From NCBI RefSeq assembly GCF_000375365.1, contig NZ_AQXB01000003.1:205033-269032 (forward strand): a stretch of DNA of 64,000 bases, in the 5' to 3' direction. This document shows positions 7,079 to 20,292 of the stretch, in pieces (position 1 is the stretch's first letter; every line of letters starts with the position of its first letter). Made by a program: the position numbers and the translations under genes. Source of the DNA: Corynebacterium mastitidis DSM 44356 (GTDB lineage Bacteria > Actinomycetota > Actinomycetes > Mycobacteriales > Mycobacteriaceae). The notes under the pieces are model-generated. The model ran no database searches. It worked only from the letters and a program-made list of their open reading frames with translations, and had not been told where the DNA came from.

Positions 7079-8356
7079 TTATTTGTCTCCTTTCGTGGCG
7101 GCGCGCAGGGCCTTGTTGAGGTCGCGGAAGGCCGTGTAGTTGGCCAGCACCTCCACCCGGCCGGGCGGGCAGGCGCGGATGGCGTCGAGGGGGTCCGGCG
7201 TGAGGTCGTGGTGGATGCCCGCATAGAGCAGGCGCACGGCCAGGTCGGTGCCGCGCTCCCCGGCGGCCTTGACGGAGAGGGAGCCGAAGTCCTCGAAGCG
7301 CACGTCCCAGAGCCAGGAGAGGTCCTCCCCGTCGGCCACCTGGCCGTTGACGGCGATGACCAGGCCGTCGGCGCTGCGGTCCACCATGGACAGCGCCTCC
7401 TGCCACCCGGCGGGGTTCTTGGCTAGCAGCAGGTGCACGTCGCGTCCCTCCAGGTGCACGGTGGAGTAGCGCCCGGCCACGTTGTCCACGCCCTCGGCGG
7501 CGGCCACGGCCTCGTCCAGCGGCACCCCCATGCCCGTGGCGGCGGCGATGGCCTGGGCGGCGTTGCCACGGTTGGCGCGCCCGGGCAGGGGCAGCGAGAG
7601 GTCGCGGCGCCCGTCGGGGGTGGTCAGCCCCTCCTCGGAGACCGCCCAGGTGGGCTCGGGGCGGCGGAAGGGGCGGCCGTCGGGGAGCGGCTTGACGGCG
7701 TACCAGTCGGCGCCGTCGTGGACGATGTGCCCGCCGGTGCGGGGGCAGGAGGTGGCGTCGCCCACCCAGCCCGCCCCGGCGGAGACCCACACGACGTTGG
7801 GGGCGTCGTAGGCCACGGAGGTTATCAGGACGTCGTCGCAGTTGGCCACCACGAGCATGTCCGGATGGGCCTCCACGCAGGAGCGCAGCGCGCGCTCGAT
7901 CTTGTTGATCTCGCCCACGCGGTCGAGCTGATCGCGGGTGAGGTTGAGCAGCACCAGCACCTGGGGGTTCAGGCGGTCCGCCACGGAGGGCACGTGCAGC
8001 TCGTCCACCTCCAGCACCACGGAGGCGGCGTCCTTGCCCGCCAGGAGGGCGGAGACGATCCCGGCGTCCATGTTGTCCCCGCCGGAGTTGGTGGCCACGG
8101 TGCTGGTGCGGCGCACGGCGGCCGCGAGCATCCGCGTGGTGGTGGACTTGCCGTTGGTGCCGGTGACCAGCGCGGTGGGCCGCCCCGCGCCGAGGTTGCG
8201 CATCACGTTGGGGTCGATGGCCTGGGCCACCAGCCCGCCGATCATGCCGCCCGCGCCGCGCCCGGTGAGCCGGGAGGCGGTGGTGGCCAGCGTGGCGGCG
8301 GCGGTGGCGGCGGAGGACCGCAGCGTGCGGAGGGCCGAGGATAGATCAGGGCTCAT
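7079..8356 (-). CDS. murT: Lipid II isoglutaminyl synthase, Mur-ligase subunit MurT
   Basis: A 425-residue Mur ligase-like protein that with GatD converts the alpha-carboxyl of D-Glu in lipid II to the amide. The P-loop TALVTGTNGKSTTTRML is at about residues 62-78. The family pattern LNLTRDQLDRVGEINKIE and the C-terminal DUF1727 region (AKNPAGWQEAL, WDVRFEDF, RVEVLANYTAFRDL) follow. Only one cysteine remains in the insertion (SCPRTGGHI) where firmicute MurT has a Cys4 zinc ribbon, as far as I know a usual actinobacterial variation. First gene of the murT-gatD operon. Confidence 0.93.
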   Translation of the reverse strand: MSPDLSSALRTLRSSAATAAATLATTASRLTGRGAGGMIGGLVAQAIDPNVMRNLGAGRPTALVTGTNGKSTTTRMLAAAVRRTSTVATNSGGDNMDAGIVSALLAGKDAASVVLEVDELHVPSVADRLNPQVLVLLNLTRDQLDRVGEINKIERALRSCVEAHPDMLVVANCDDVLITSVAYDAPNVVWVSAGAGWVGDATSCPRTGGHIVHDGADWYAVKPLPDGRPFRRPEPTWAVSEEGLTTPDGRRDLSLPLPGRANRGNAAQAIAAATGMGVPLDEAVAAAEGVDNVAGRYSTVHLEGRDVHLLLAKNPAGWQEALSMVDRSADGLVIAVNGQVADGEDLSWLWDVRFEDFGSLSVKAAGERGTDLAVRLLYAGIHHDLTPDPLDAIRACPPGRVEVLANYTAFRDLNKALRAATKGDK

Positions 8357-8383
8357 GGGCCCTTACCTTAATAGGCCGCCGCC

Positions 8384-9430
8384 CTATGCGGGGCCTTGGA
8401 CCCGCTCCACGGCCTCCAGGAAGGCGGAGTCGCCCAGCAGGGGGATGCCCTTGCGCTGCGCGTGCATGGCCTTTCCCCGCAGCTCGCGCGTGCGGTTGCA
8501 CACCACCACGGAGGTGGCCCGGGTGAGCTTTTCCGAGTAGTTGAGGCCCGCGCGCGTGAGCGCCGCGATGAGGTCGTCCGGGTCGAGCGCGATCTCCGGG
8601 GAGATCACCACCTCCATGCCGGGCAGCAGCGCCCCGCCGGGGCGGTAGGGCCCGGGGTTCTCGTGCACGCGCAGGGCCTGGGCGGCCTCCACGCGCACCA
8701 CGGAGCGCTGCAGCCCAAAGGGGTCCGCCTTCAGGTCGCCGGGCGCGTACTGCGCCAGGGGCGCGCCCTTGCGCCGCGCGTGCCAGAACAGCGCCGCGAG
8801 CAGGGCCGTGGACTCGCGCGTGACCTCCTCTTCCGGGCGCTGCGCCCGGCGTATCGACGCCACGGGGGACTCCGCCTCCATGCCCATCGCGGCGGCCACG
8901 GCGGCCAGGCGGGTGTCGTGGAACTCGGCCCCGGCGCGGTGGGCGGTAGCCAGGGTGTCCACGATGCGCTCCGGCTGGGGGACGTGCCCCACGCGCTGCC
9001 TGCGCCGCCCCTGGTTGCCCCGGCCGCGCCCCCGCGAGCGGGAGCGGTTGGCGCGGGCCGCGGCGCTCATGGCGCGCTTGGCCTCGGAGACGAGGAAGCC
9101 CCAGGTAAGGGGGGCGTCGTGGACGATGAGGGTGCGCCCGTCGAGGAGCCTATCGAGCTTTTTGAGCAGGCCGCTGAAGCGCCGCCCCTGGGCGATCTCC
9201 TCCGGGGTTAGCCCGTGATAGTGCACGGGGCCGAGGTTGGTCTGCGGGCCGGGGTTGAGCACCGCGTGGAAGTCCTCCACGGGGGCGCCGTGCTCGTCGC
9301 ACACCAGGGCGTCGATGGCCACCACCCGGCCGGTGGCGGGGTGGATGCCGGTGGTCTGGAGCGTCAGGACCACGTAGGGGGCTGCGGTGGGGCCGTGCTG
9401 TTCGTGCTGTTCGCCGTTGCGGGGGGTCAT
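8384..9430 (-). CDS. DnaQ-like exonuclease-fold protein with C-terminal BRCT domain, probably inactive
   Basis: 348 residues. The N-terminal 200 have the DEDDh (DNA polymerase III epsilon) layout: YVVLTLQTTGIHP at the first motif, then RTLIVHDAPLTWGFL, and EFHDTRLAAVA near the third. The metal-binding D-x-E of motif I (usual form vvlDvETTG) is replaced by T-x-Q, so nuclease activity is doubtful. An Arg/Gly-rich stretch (SRSRGRGRGNQGRRRQRVG) sits near 132-150. The last 80 residues (PGMEVVISPEIALDPDDLIAAL to the end) look like a BRCT domain. M. tuberculosis has a dnaQ-like gene at the same place between leuA and the murT homologue. Role unknown. Confidence 0.8.
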   Translation of the reverse strand: MTPRNGEQHEQHGPTAAPYVVLTLQTTGIHPATGRVVAIDALVCDEHGAPVEDFHAVLNPGPQTNLGPVHYHGLTPEEIAQGRRFSGLLKKLDRLLDGRTLIVHDAPLTWGFLVSEAKRAMSAAARANRSRSRGRGRGNQGRRRQRVGHVPQPERIVDTLATAHRAGAEFHDTRLAAVAAAMGMEAESPVASIRRAQRPEEEVTRESTALLAALFWHARRKGAPLAQYAPGDLKADPFGLQRSVVRVEAAQALRVHENPGPYRPGGALLPGMEVVISPEIALDPDDLIAALTRAGLNYSEKLTRATSVVVCNRTRELRGKAMHAQRKGIPLLGDSAFLEAVERVQGPA

Positions 9431-9433
9431 CGG

Positions 9434-11077
9434 CTAGTCCTGCGGCCGGAACATGAACCACAGGCTGCCCAGCACCATGAGCATTCCGCCGCCGAGCAGC
9501 ATGAAGGCGGGGGCGGTGTCGAGGGAGAGATCCGGGGTGACCTTGAAGTATCCGAGCGCGGCCACCGTGATGGCCAGCGCGCCCAGGATCACGCCGATGG
9601 CGGGCAGCCACTGGATGCCCTGCTCGTCCGCGTAATCGTCCTCGTAGTCCTCGTATTCGTCCTCCGGCAGGGGCTCCTCGGCGTCCTCCTCGGGGTCTGG
9701 GACCACGGGCAGGGTGCCGGTGCTCTCGGCGTCGGCGGCCAGGGCGGTGGCCGCCGGGACCCGCTGGATCTCCGGGAGGGAGTCCTCGACGCCCTCCACC
9801 GGCTCGGAGGTGGGCTCCGGCAGCTCCTCGTCCTCCGGCTCCTCCCGGAACTGGTCGCCCAGGCGGGCGTGGGGGTAGGGCAACGGCGGGTAGTCCTCCT
9901 CGGGGGCCGGCGCGGGGGCCGTGTCCTCCGGCGCCGCCACGGGCTCTACCGGCTCCACGGGTGCCGCCACCGCCACGGCGGGCACGGCCTCCACCTCGGG
10001 TTGCTCGGGCTGCACCGGCTGCCCCGGCTGTTCAGTTTCCGCCTCCTCGGCGGGAGCGAAGTCGGGCAGCGGCTCGGGCTCGGGCAAGCCCGGGGCGTCA
10101 GGCACGCGCTGCACCTCGGGCAGGGAGTCCGGCGCGGAGGGCTGCCTGCGGCCCGCCTCCAGGACCTTGGTGCCGTCCGGGTTGAGCGCGAACATCGCCG
10201 GGGAGGTGATGGGCCGCAGCTCCTTGTCCGGGCGGGGGGCGAAGGCCTCCATGACCTGCTCGCCGGAGATGGTCACGGCCCAGGCGTGCTCCATGGGGGC
10301 GTCGCTGATCACCGGGAGCTCGCCGGTGGCGGGCTGGTAGGGGTCGATGGCCGCCAGGGGGGAGACGGCGGGCTCGAGGTCCTCGTCGGTCATGTCCTGG
10401 GCGGACAGGGCGTTGAGCACCACGTAGCGCTCGCCGTCCTTGTCGTAGCAAAACACGCGGGCCACGGGGGTGAGCCCCAGCATCTCGTAGTGCTCCACCA
10501 GCAGGCGCACGTCCTGGGAGTCCTCGGGGCTGAGCACGCCCAGGACGTGATTGTCGATCACCGCCACGATGAGGTCGTCCACGATCCCCAGGGTGGCCAG
10601 CCAGTGCGAGGGGATGTTGAGGTCCACCAGGCGCTGGGCGTCGCCCCGGGAGATGTCCACGGGGCGGGGGGTGCCCTCGGGGATCATCGCCCACTCCTCC
10701 TTGGGCGGGAAGTTGGTGGGCATCACAAAGACCGGGGCGGGGAAGTAGAGGTTGCCGCTGATGCGCCCCGATCCCTGAGCCAGGGAGATCGTGGCGTGCA
10801 CCTCGGGGATGCCGCCCCGGGTGATGATGTGGTCGAGCTGCGGGTAGGTATCGCGCAGGTTGCGCGGCAGGCGCCCTAGGATGGTCTTTTCGTGGTTAAC
10901 CAGAAAGCCCCCCGAGGCGCGATCCGGGAGGAGGGTAAAGGTGGTGCGGGTGTAGCCGTCCTGAGCCACCTGGGAGCCAAGAAGCGAGAAGAGGATCGCT
11001 TGGCTGCTGCCCTCCACCGGTACGGTGGCACCACCGCCATCGGAAAAGAGTGGCAGCAGATAGGGGGTTTGGCTCAT
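9434..11077 (-). CDS. Corynebacterial membrane protein, acidic Pro/Glu-rich
   Basis: 547 residues, no family recognised. Residues 1-250 look globular and begin MSQTPYLLPLFSDGGGA. Residues 330-490 are a low-complexity stretch rich in Pro, Glu and Ala. The C-terminus has two hydrophobic segments (LPAIGVILGALAITVAALGYF and AFMLLGGGMLMVLGSLWFMF), so the long soluble part is probably cytoplasmic or surface-exposed behind a hairpin anchor. The start is the ATG at 11077 with GAGGAGAA upstream. It ends 3 bp before the exonuclease-like gene and may be co-transcribed with it. Confidence 0.75.
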   Translation of the reverse strand: MSQTPYLLPLFSDGGGATVPVEGSSQAILFSLLGSQVAQDGYTRTTFTLLPDRASGGFLVNHEKTILGRLPRNLRDTYPQLDHIITRGGIPEVHATISLAQGSGRISGNLYFPAPVFVMPTNFPPKEEWAMIPEGTPRPVDISRGDAQRLVDLNIPSHWLATLGIVDDLIVAVIDNHVLGVLSPEDSQDVRLLVEHYEMLGLTPVARVFCYDKDGERYVVLNALSAQDMTDEDLEPAVSPLAAIDPYQPATGELPVISDAPMEHAWAVTISGEQVMEAFAPRPDKELRPITSPAMFALNPDGTKVLEAGRRQPSAPDSLPEVQRVPDAPGLPEPEPLPDFAPAEEAETEQPGQPVQPEQPEVEAVPAVAVAAPVEPVEPVAAPEDTAPAPAPEEDYPPLPYPHARLGDQFREEPEDEELPEPTSEPVEGVEDSLPEIQRVPAATALAADAESTGTLPVVPDPEEDAEEPLPEDEYEDYEDDYADEQGIQWLPAIGVILGALAITVAALGYFKVTPDLSLDTAPAFMLLGGGMLMVLGSLWFMFRPQD

Positions 11078-11163
11078 CGACGATTCTCCTCGCGTGCGTC
11101 AGGGTCCCTACTAGTTTATTCACCCATAAGGGTATGGCAAGGGACCCGGGGCGGGGCCATCGG

Positions 11164-13041
<1,878 letters not shown>

Positions 13042-13089
13042 TCACATTTGCTTCCACCAGGCGATGCGGGACGCGGAGGGTGGTTTAGC

Positions 13090-14238
13090 ATGTGGCGCGT
13101 GACTTCCTTGCGTACCACAGGCACCATCCCCGCCCGGCTCGTGTGGCTGTACGGCCTTATCGCCTTCGCCGCGGGCGCGGCGGTCCGGGTGCTCGCCCTG
13201 GCGGTCTTTGCGCAGGTCAACGACTCCCACCTGGGCGACCTCATGACCAAGTGGGACACCGCTCACTACGAGCGCATTGCCGAGAGCGGCTACTTCGACG
13301 GCCCCGCCATCGACTCGGTGCCCCCGCAGCAGCGCCTCCTCGCCTTCTTCCCGGCCCTGCCGCTGCTCATGCGCGCGGGCCACGCCCTGACGGGCCTGGA
13401 CTACGCGGCGGTGGGGATGGCGCTCAACGCGGTCTTTGGCGTGGTCATGGCCGCCGGGGTGGCGGCCATCGCCGCCCGCCTGGGCGCGGGGCGGCGCGGC
13501 GCGTTTGCGTCCGCGCTCGTGGTCACCTCCGCGCCCATGGCCATCACCTTCTCCATGCCCTACACCGAGGCCCCCTTCGGGGCGCTGGCGATGTGGTCCC
13601 TGGTGGCCATGATGGACCGCCGCTGGCTGCTGGCCGGGGCGCTCATCTTCCTCTGTGGCTTCGTGCGCCTCACCGCGGTGGACCTCGCGGCCGTGTTGGC
13701 CGTGATGGTGCTGCTGCGCGCCCGCACCCAGTGGCGCGCCTGGGCGGGGCTGGCGCTAAGCCCCCTGTCCGCCCTGGGCTACGTGTGGTGGGCCTCCCGC
13801 CACACCGGCGAGGTGGGCGGGTACTTTGGCCTCCAGAAGGAGGGGTGGCACACCGGCGTGGACTTCGGCGCGGCCAGCGTCAGGTTCGCCTGGAACACCC
13901 TGCTGGGCAGCCAGGAGCTGGGGTACTTCCTCAGCGTGGCGGTGATGATCGCCGCGGTGGCGGCCCTGGCGCTCACCTGGAACAGGGCACCCATGCCGAT
14001 GTGGCTGCCCGTGTGGCTCTTCGCGGCCGCCCTGAGCGCCAACATCCTGCTCTCGGACGGCATCATGCATTCGCGGCCCCGCCTGCTGCTGCCCGCCGCG
14101 ATCGCGCTGGTGCCCCTGGTGCTGGGCTGGGAGAGGCGCGCGAGCGGTCGGGCGCTGGCCTGGGGCCTGAGCGCCTGGGTGCTGGTGGGGGCGTGGTTCT
14201 CCGCCTACATGCTCGCGGTGTTCCCCTGGGCGATCTAG
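13090..14238 (+). CDS. Integral membrane glycosyltransferase, PIG-V-like
   Basis: 382 residues with about nine or ten hydrophobic helices. The first loop has DLMTKWDTAHYERIAESGYF, the W-D-x-x-H/W-Y pattern of PIG-V/DUF2029-type GT-C mannosyltransferases that use polyprenyl-phosphate sugars. QQRLLAFFPALPLLMR and SMPYTEAPFGALAMWS (FfPlyP and PYTEapF) are further PIG-V signatures. The start is the ATG at 13090 with GGAGGG nine bases before it, although the frame is open far upstream over leuA. Acts at the cytoplasmic membrane, probably in envelope glycan synthesis. Acceptor unknown. Confidence 0.8.
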   Translation: MWRVTSLRTTGTIPARLVWLYGLIAFAAGAAVRVLALAVFAQVNDSHLGDLMTKWDTAHYERIAESGYFDGPAIDSVPPQQRLLAFFPALPLLMRAGHALTGLDYAAVGMALNAVFGVVMAAGVAAIAARLGAGRRGAFASALVVTSAPMAITFSMPYTEAPFGALAMWSLVAMMDRRWLLAGALIFLCGFVRLTAVDLAAVLAVMVLLRARTQWRAWAGLALSPLSALGYVWWASRHTGEVGGYFGLQKEGWHTGVDFGAASVRFAWNTLLGSQELGYFLSVAVMIAAVAALALTWNRAPMPMWLPVWLFAAALSANILLSDGIMHSRPRLLLPAAIALVPLVLGWERRASGRALAWGLSAWVLVGAWFSAYMLAVFPWAI

Positions 14239-14277
14239 GGGCGCGGCGCCCCTCGGGGCCGTCGGCCCCGGCCCTGC

Positions 14278-15141
14278 CTACCCCACCCCGCGCCGGGAGA
14301 GCACCACGGTGGAGGCGATCATGGCCAGCAGCGCCACCCCCATCAGGGACCAGCCCAGCGCGGTGGTCACCTGGAAGCGCTCCCCCAGCACCGCGTAGCC
14401 CAGGCTGAAGGCCACGATGGGCTCCGTGATAGTCATGGCGGGCAGGGAGTTCTTGAGTGCCCCGGCGTTGAAGGAGTACTGCTGCACGATGGTGCCCAGC
14501 GTGGCGCCCAGGATCAGGCCGTAGGTCTCCCAGTTGGTGATAAGCCCCATGACCGACCCCTGGAGGAACACGTCCACCACGGCCTTGGAGAGCACCGCCA
14601 CGTAGCCGAAGAGCGCGCCGGTGACTACTCCGAGCAGGAGGGCCTTGTGGCGGCGGATCTGGAGCTGGGCGAGCCGCTCGATGAGCGTCAGCGCCACCGC
14701 CCCCGCGATGAGCGCGGGCACCCACCGGTCCAGCGGCGGGTGCGGGTTGCCCGCCAGCGGCCTGCCCAGGATCACGAGGATCGCCACGGCGGCGGTGAGC
14801 AGCCCCGCCCAGCTCATCTCGGTGACGGAGATGCGGCGGCCGTCGTAGCGCGCGGACAGCGGCAGCGTGAACATGAGGGAGAGCACGAGGATGGGCTGCA
14901 CCACCAGCAGGGTGCCAAACCCCAGCGCCACCACCTGGAGCCCGTAGCCCAGCAGCGCGGTGCCGGTGCCCGCCCACCACAGCGGGCGCGAGATGGCGTT
15001 CCAGAAGGGGGAGCCCTTGAGGGAGCCGTCGGCGGGGGCCTCCTCGGCGATCCGGTGCCGCACCACCGTGCCCCACGCGATGGTGAGGGCGGAGGCGAGC
15101 GCGAAGAGGATGGCCAGGAGGTTGCTATGCACGGGCTGCAT
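14278..15141 (-). CDS. DMT superfamily (EamA-like) permease
   Basis: 287 residues with about ten hydrophobic helices in two repeats. The N-terminal half contains GYGLQVVALGFGTLLVVQPILVLSL and the C-terminal half NAGALKNSLPAMTITEPIVAF followed by GYAVLGERF, which is the EamA pattern (end of repeat: P-x-x-x-x-x-lG...E). Substrate unknown. It is convergent with the PIG-V-like gene and divergent from lysC. M. tuberculosis has no clear counterpart between leuA and lysC. Confidence 0.82.
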   Translation of the reverse strand: MQPVHSNLLAILFALASALTIAWGTVVRHRIAEEAPADGSLKGSPFWNAISRPLWWAGTGTALLGYGLQVVALGFGTLLVVQPILVLSLMFTLPLSARYDGRRISVTEMSWAGLLTAAVAILVILGRPLAGNPHPPLDRWVPALIAGAVALTLIERLAQLQIRRHKALLLGVVTGALFGYVAVLSKAVVDVFLQGSVMGLITNWETYGLILGATLGTIVQQYSFNAGALKNSLPAMTITEPIVAFSLGYAVLGERFQVTTALGWSLMGVALLAMIASTVVLSRRGVG

Positions 15142-15261
15142 TGTAGTGGGCGGCGCCGTAAGGAGCGTGAATCCAAACCTTTCGGGGCGCGCCCGCAGGC
15201 AGGTACTCTGGATCAGGATCGCTAGAAGGCGTGATCAGAGCGTGAAAGGTGGACGGTCCCG

Positions 15262-17576
<2,315 letters not shown>

Positions 17577-17590
17577 CCGGCCGGTTGTTG

Positions 17591-17626
17591 CGGGGCGTCG
17601 GGCTTTGCGGCCCGGCGCCCTTTTTG
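17591..17626 (+). terminator. Terminator of the lysC-asd operon
   Basis: A G/C-rich stem-loop (GGGGCGTCGGGC ... GCCCGGCGCCC, around TTTGCG) is directly followed by TTTTT. It is located 15 bp after the asd stop. Confidence 0.8.
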
Positions 17627-17671
17627 TGTCTCTGGTGGGTATCCGGGTGGTGGCGGTGGCGGCGGCGCGCT

Positions 17672-18091
17672 GAGGGGTGCCGGTAGGGAGGGGGCGGGGC
17701 GCGATCGGGCGGCAATGGCACCCCTTGCGCCGCGCAGGCTGGGGCCGAGGGGAGGCGAGGATATGGGACGCGGGGGTTGGTGGGCGTTGGCGCGCTTGGG
17801 GGTGCCACTGGACGCGAGCGCGGCGCGCCCGCCGGGTTGCTGGCACCCCTTCGTCCGTCCGCGCCTACCCGGCCGACTCTAAGGGGTGCCAGCGCGGGGG
17901 TCAGGAAGGGGTGCCAGCGCGGGGGTCAGGCCGCCTCGGGGCGCGGCAGTGGCACCCCTTGGGCGACGCCGCCCATCGCACGCAGCCCAGCACACCCACG
18001 ACGCCGCACGCGACGACGCCCCGCCGGCCCCGGCACGAGGGGTGCCAGTGGGCGGGCGGGGCGTCGAGAAGGGGCGTAAGTGGCACCCCTT
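17672..18091. repeat. Cluster B of 55-bp inverted-repeat units (4 copies plus one partial)
   Basis: Complete units at 17672-17726, 17797-17851, 17906-17960 and 18037-18091 are all 55 bp, with arms RAGGGGTGCCR (TGGGGGTGCCA in the second unit) and TGGCACCCCTT around unrelated 33-bp cores. Directly before the third lies a 25-bp duplicate of its left arm and first core bases (17881-17905), a tandem duplication. The last unit overlaps the stop codon of the YkvI-like gene by two bases. The cluster fills the gap between convergent asd and that gene. Confidence 0.88.
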
Positions 18092-19385
18092 AGGCGCGGG
18101 GCTGCTGCCCGGGGGCCCCTGGGCCCCCGGCGCTCTCCGCGTCCTCCGAGTCGTCGCTGAGTTCCTCGGTGACCTCCTGGGTCATGGCCTCGGTGAGCTG
18201 GTCGTCGGGGAGGTTGGAGGCGGCGGTGGCCTTGGACAGCGCGGCGGCGTCCTTGCGGCTGAAGCGCTGCGCGGGGTCGAGCTTGCGGGTGAGCAGCTCG
18301 CGGATGCGGTGGCGGCGCCGGTATTCCTTGCGGATCGTGGCGCGGCCGCGCAGCCAGGCGATGGAGAGCGTCAGGGCCAGGATGATGCCGGCGTAGCCGA
18401 GCACCGGGTAGACGTAGGCCACGAGCTCCTTGAAGGGCAGGAAGCCGAGCACGAAGCCCACGAGCACGCTGGCGATGTACACCACGCGGAAGCGCGAGGG
18501 GTTGTTGCGGGTCAGCCGCTTGGCCAGGGCGTAGAAGAGGCCCAGGGCGGTGTTGAAGATCATCATGAAGATGGTGAAGGTCATGACGATGCCGAGCGCC
18601 GGGTGGATGTCGGTGACCACGCTGAGCATGGGCATGTCGTCGTGCGCCACGTCGTCCACGCGCAGGAAGATGGTGAGGGTGGCGGCGGCGAGCAGCAGCG
18701 CGAAGCACAGTCCGCCGAGCAGCCCGCCGATGCCCGCGGCACGGCTGTCGAGGTTGTTGCCGCCGATCACCATGGCCATGGACACGGCCACGATGAGGGA
18801 GAGGCCCACGTAGTTGAAGGCGGAGAGCCACCAGTTGGGCAGGCTGCTGGTTACCTCGGCGCTGGCCACGGCTCCGAGGCCGGAGAGGTCGAAGTCCGCA
18901 GTGGCCAGCGTGTAGGCGGCGGTGCCCACGATCATGAGGATGATGAAGGGGGTCACGGCCCCGATCACGGTGGAGACCTTGTCCACGTCCAGCATGCCCA
19001 CGGCCATGACCAGCAGCATCATGAGGGTGGTGCCCACCCAGGGCGCCCAGCCGAATTGCTGGTTGAGGTTGGCGCCGCCGCCGGCGAACATGACGAAGCC
19101 GATGCCGAAGAGGGTGACGAGCGTGGCGACGTCCAGGAAGCGCGCCACGATGGGGTGGGTGACGCGGTCAAAGACCATGGTGTGCTCGCGGGCCTGGAGG
19201 TGGCTGCTGAGCTGCATCATGGCGATGGAGCCGATGATCATGATGATGGCGGCCAGGGCCACGCCCCACAGCCCGTTGGTGCCAAAGGCAACGAAGTATT
19301 GCAGCATTTCTTGGCCGGAGGCAAAGCCGGCGCCCACGATCAAGCCGATCAGGGCAAGAGCGATTCCGATGGCTCTCTTGAACAC
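18090..19385 (-). CDS. YkvI-like membrane transporter
   Basis: 431 residues, eleven or so hydrophobic segments, APC/LeuT-fold type. The first helix carries LIGLIVGAGFASGQEMLQYF, the conserved G-A-G-F-A-S-G-Q-E motif of the YkvI group. The C-terminal 100 residues are charged and low-complexity (acidic DDSEDAESAGGPG end). The GTG start at 19385 has AGGAGA eight bases upstream. Substrate unknown. Downstream of the gene is the repeat cluster B, and upstream a 160-bp gap to sigC. Confidence 0.78.
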   Translation of the reverse strand: MFKRAIGIALALIGLIVGAGFASGQEMLQYFVAFGTNGLWGVALAAIIMIIGSIAMMQLSSHLQAREHTMVFDRVTHPIVARFLDVATLVTLFGIGFVMFAGGGANLNQQFGWAPWVGTTLMMLLVMAVGMLDVDKVSTVIGAVTPFIILMIVGTAAYTLATADFDLSGLGAVASAEVTSSLPNWWLSAFNYVGLSLIVAVSMAMVIGGNNLDSRAAGIGGLLGGLCFALLLAAATLTIFLRVDDVAHDDMPMLSVVTDIHPALGIVMTFTIFMMIFNTALGLFYALAKRLTRNNPSRFRVVYIASVLVGFVLGFLPFKELVAYVYPVLGYAGIILALTLSIAWLRGRATIRKEYRRRHRIRELLTRKLDPAQRFSRKDAAALSKATAASNLPDDQLTEAMTQEVTEELSDDSEDAESAGGPGAPGQQPRA

Positions 19386-19549
19386 GATACAGATCTCCTA
19401 TGAACTCGATTCGAGTAACTATTCAACACAAGGAATCTGGCGGCCGCGCTGCGCATGGACCATTTTTCGCTTATCGACGCCCCGCTAATCGTTATATACG
19501 CAGGAAGCGACGTTTAACATTGTGGCCAAGTTGTGATCGTTTTGTGATC

Positions 19550-20119
19550 TCAGGGGACGCTTCCGGCGGGGTTCGCGCCGTCGGCGGCGGCGATGAGGTC
19601 GCGCCGGGCGCGCGCCACGCGGGAGCGGATGGTGCCCACGCGGACCCCGGCGATCTTGGCGGCCTCCTCGTAGGTGTAGCCGAGGACCTGGGTGAGCACG
19701 AGGGCTTCGCGGCGCTCGGCGGGGAGGGCGTCGATGAGCGTGCGGGTGTCGATCCAGTCGGACCAGGTGGATTCGGCGGGCTCGTGGGTGCCGGTGAGGT
19801 CCTGGTATTCGGTGTGGGAGGTGCGGGGGCGGGCCATGTCGTGGCGCACGCTGTCCACCCACACGCGCCGCGCGATGGCGAGCAGCCAGGTGCGGGCGGG
19901 GGCGGTGGCGGCGAAGCGGGGCAGCGCGCGCATGACGCGGAGGTAGGTCTCCTGGGTGAGGTCGTCCGCGTTGGTGGCGCCGCCGAGGTGGGCGAGCAGC
20001 CGCCACACGTCCGTCTGCGTGGCGCGGATGAAGTCCGTGAGCGCGGCGCGGTCGCCTCGCCCCGCGCGCAGGGCGAGGTCGGTGACGCGAGCGTCGTCGC
20101 TGTCGGAGTGGTACTTCAC
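19550..20119 (-). CDS. sigC: ECF RNA polymerase sigma factor SigC
   Basis: 189 residues. Region 2: DVWRLLAHLGGATNADDLTQE and TYLRVMRALPRF. Region 4: LPAERREALVLTQVLGYTYEE then AAKIAGVRVGTIRSRVARAR. In C. glutamicum sigC lies between asd and katA as here, and it controls the cytochrome bd oxidase branch. No anti-sigma gene adjoins. Transcribed away from katA. The ATG at 20119 begins MKYHSDSDD. Confidence 0.88.
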   Translation of the reverse strand: MKYHSDSDDARVTDLALRAGRGDRAALTDFIRATQTDVWRLLAHLGGATNADDLTQETYLRVMRALPRFAATAPARTWLLAIARRVWVDSVRHDMARPRTSHTEYQDLTGTHEPAESTWSDWIDTRTLIDALPAERREALVLTQVLGYTYEEAAKIAGVRVGTIRSRVARARRDLIAAADGANPAGSVP

Positions 20120-20292
20120 GCGGAACTACGTTACCAGCAGGAATGATTATCCCTGCTCAGGGCGGGATTTCGGCGAGTCGTACAAAAGGTTGATTTTACC
20201 CCCTTGTGGTTGCCGCCCCGCTCCGCGCGGCGATAGGCTCGGACTCTGAAGGCTATGAATTTTCTAGCCACTATTTCAGGGAGGTTATCACT

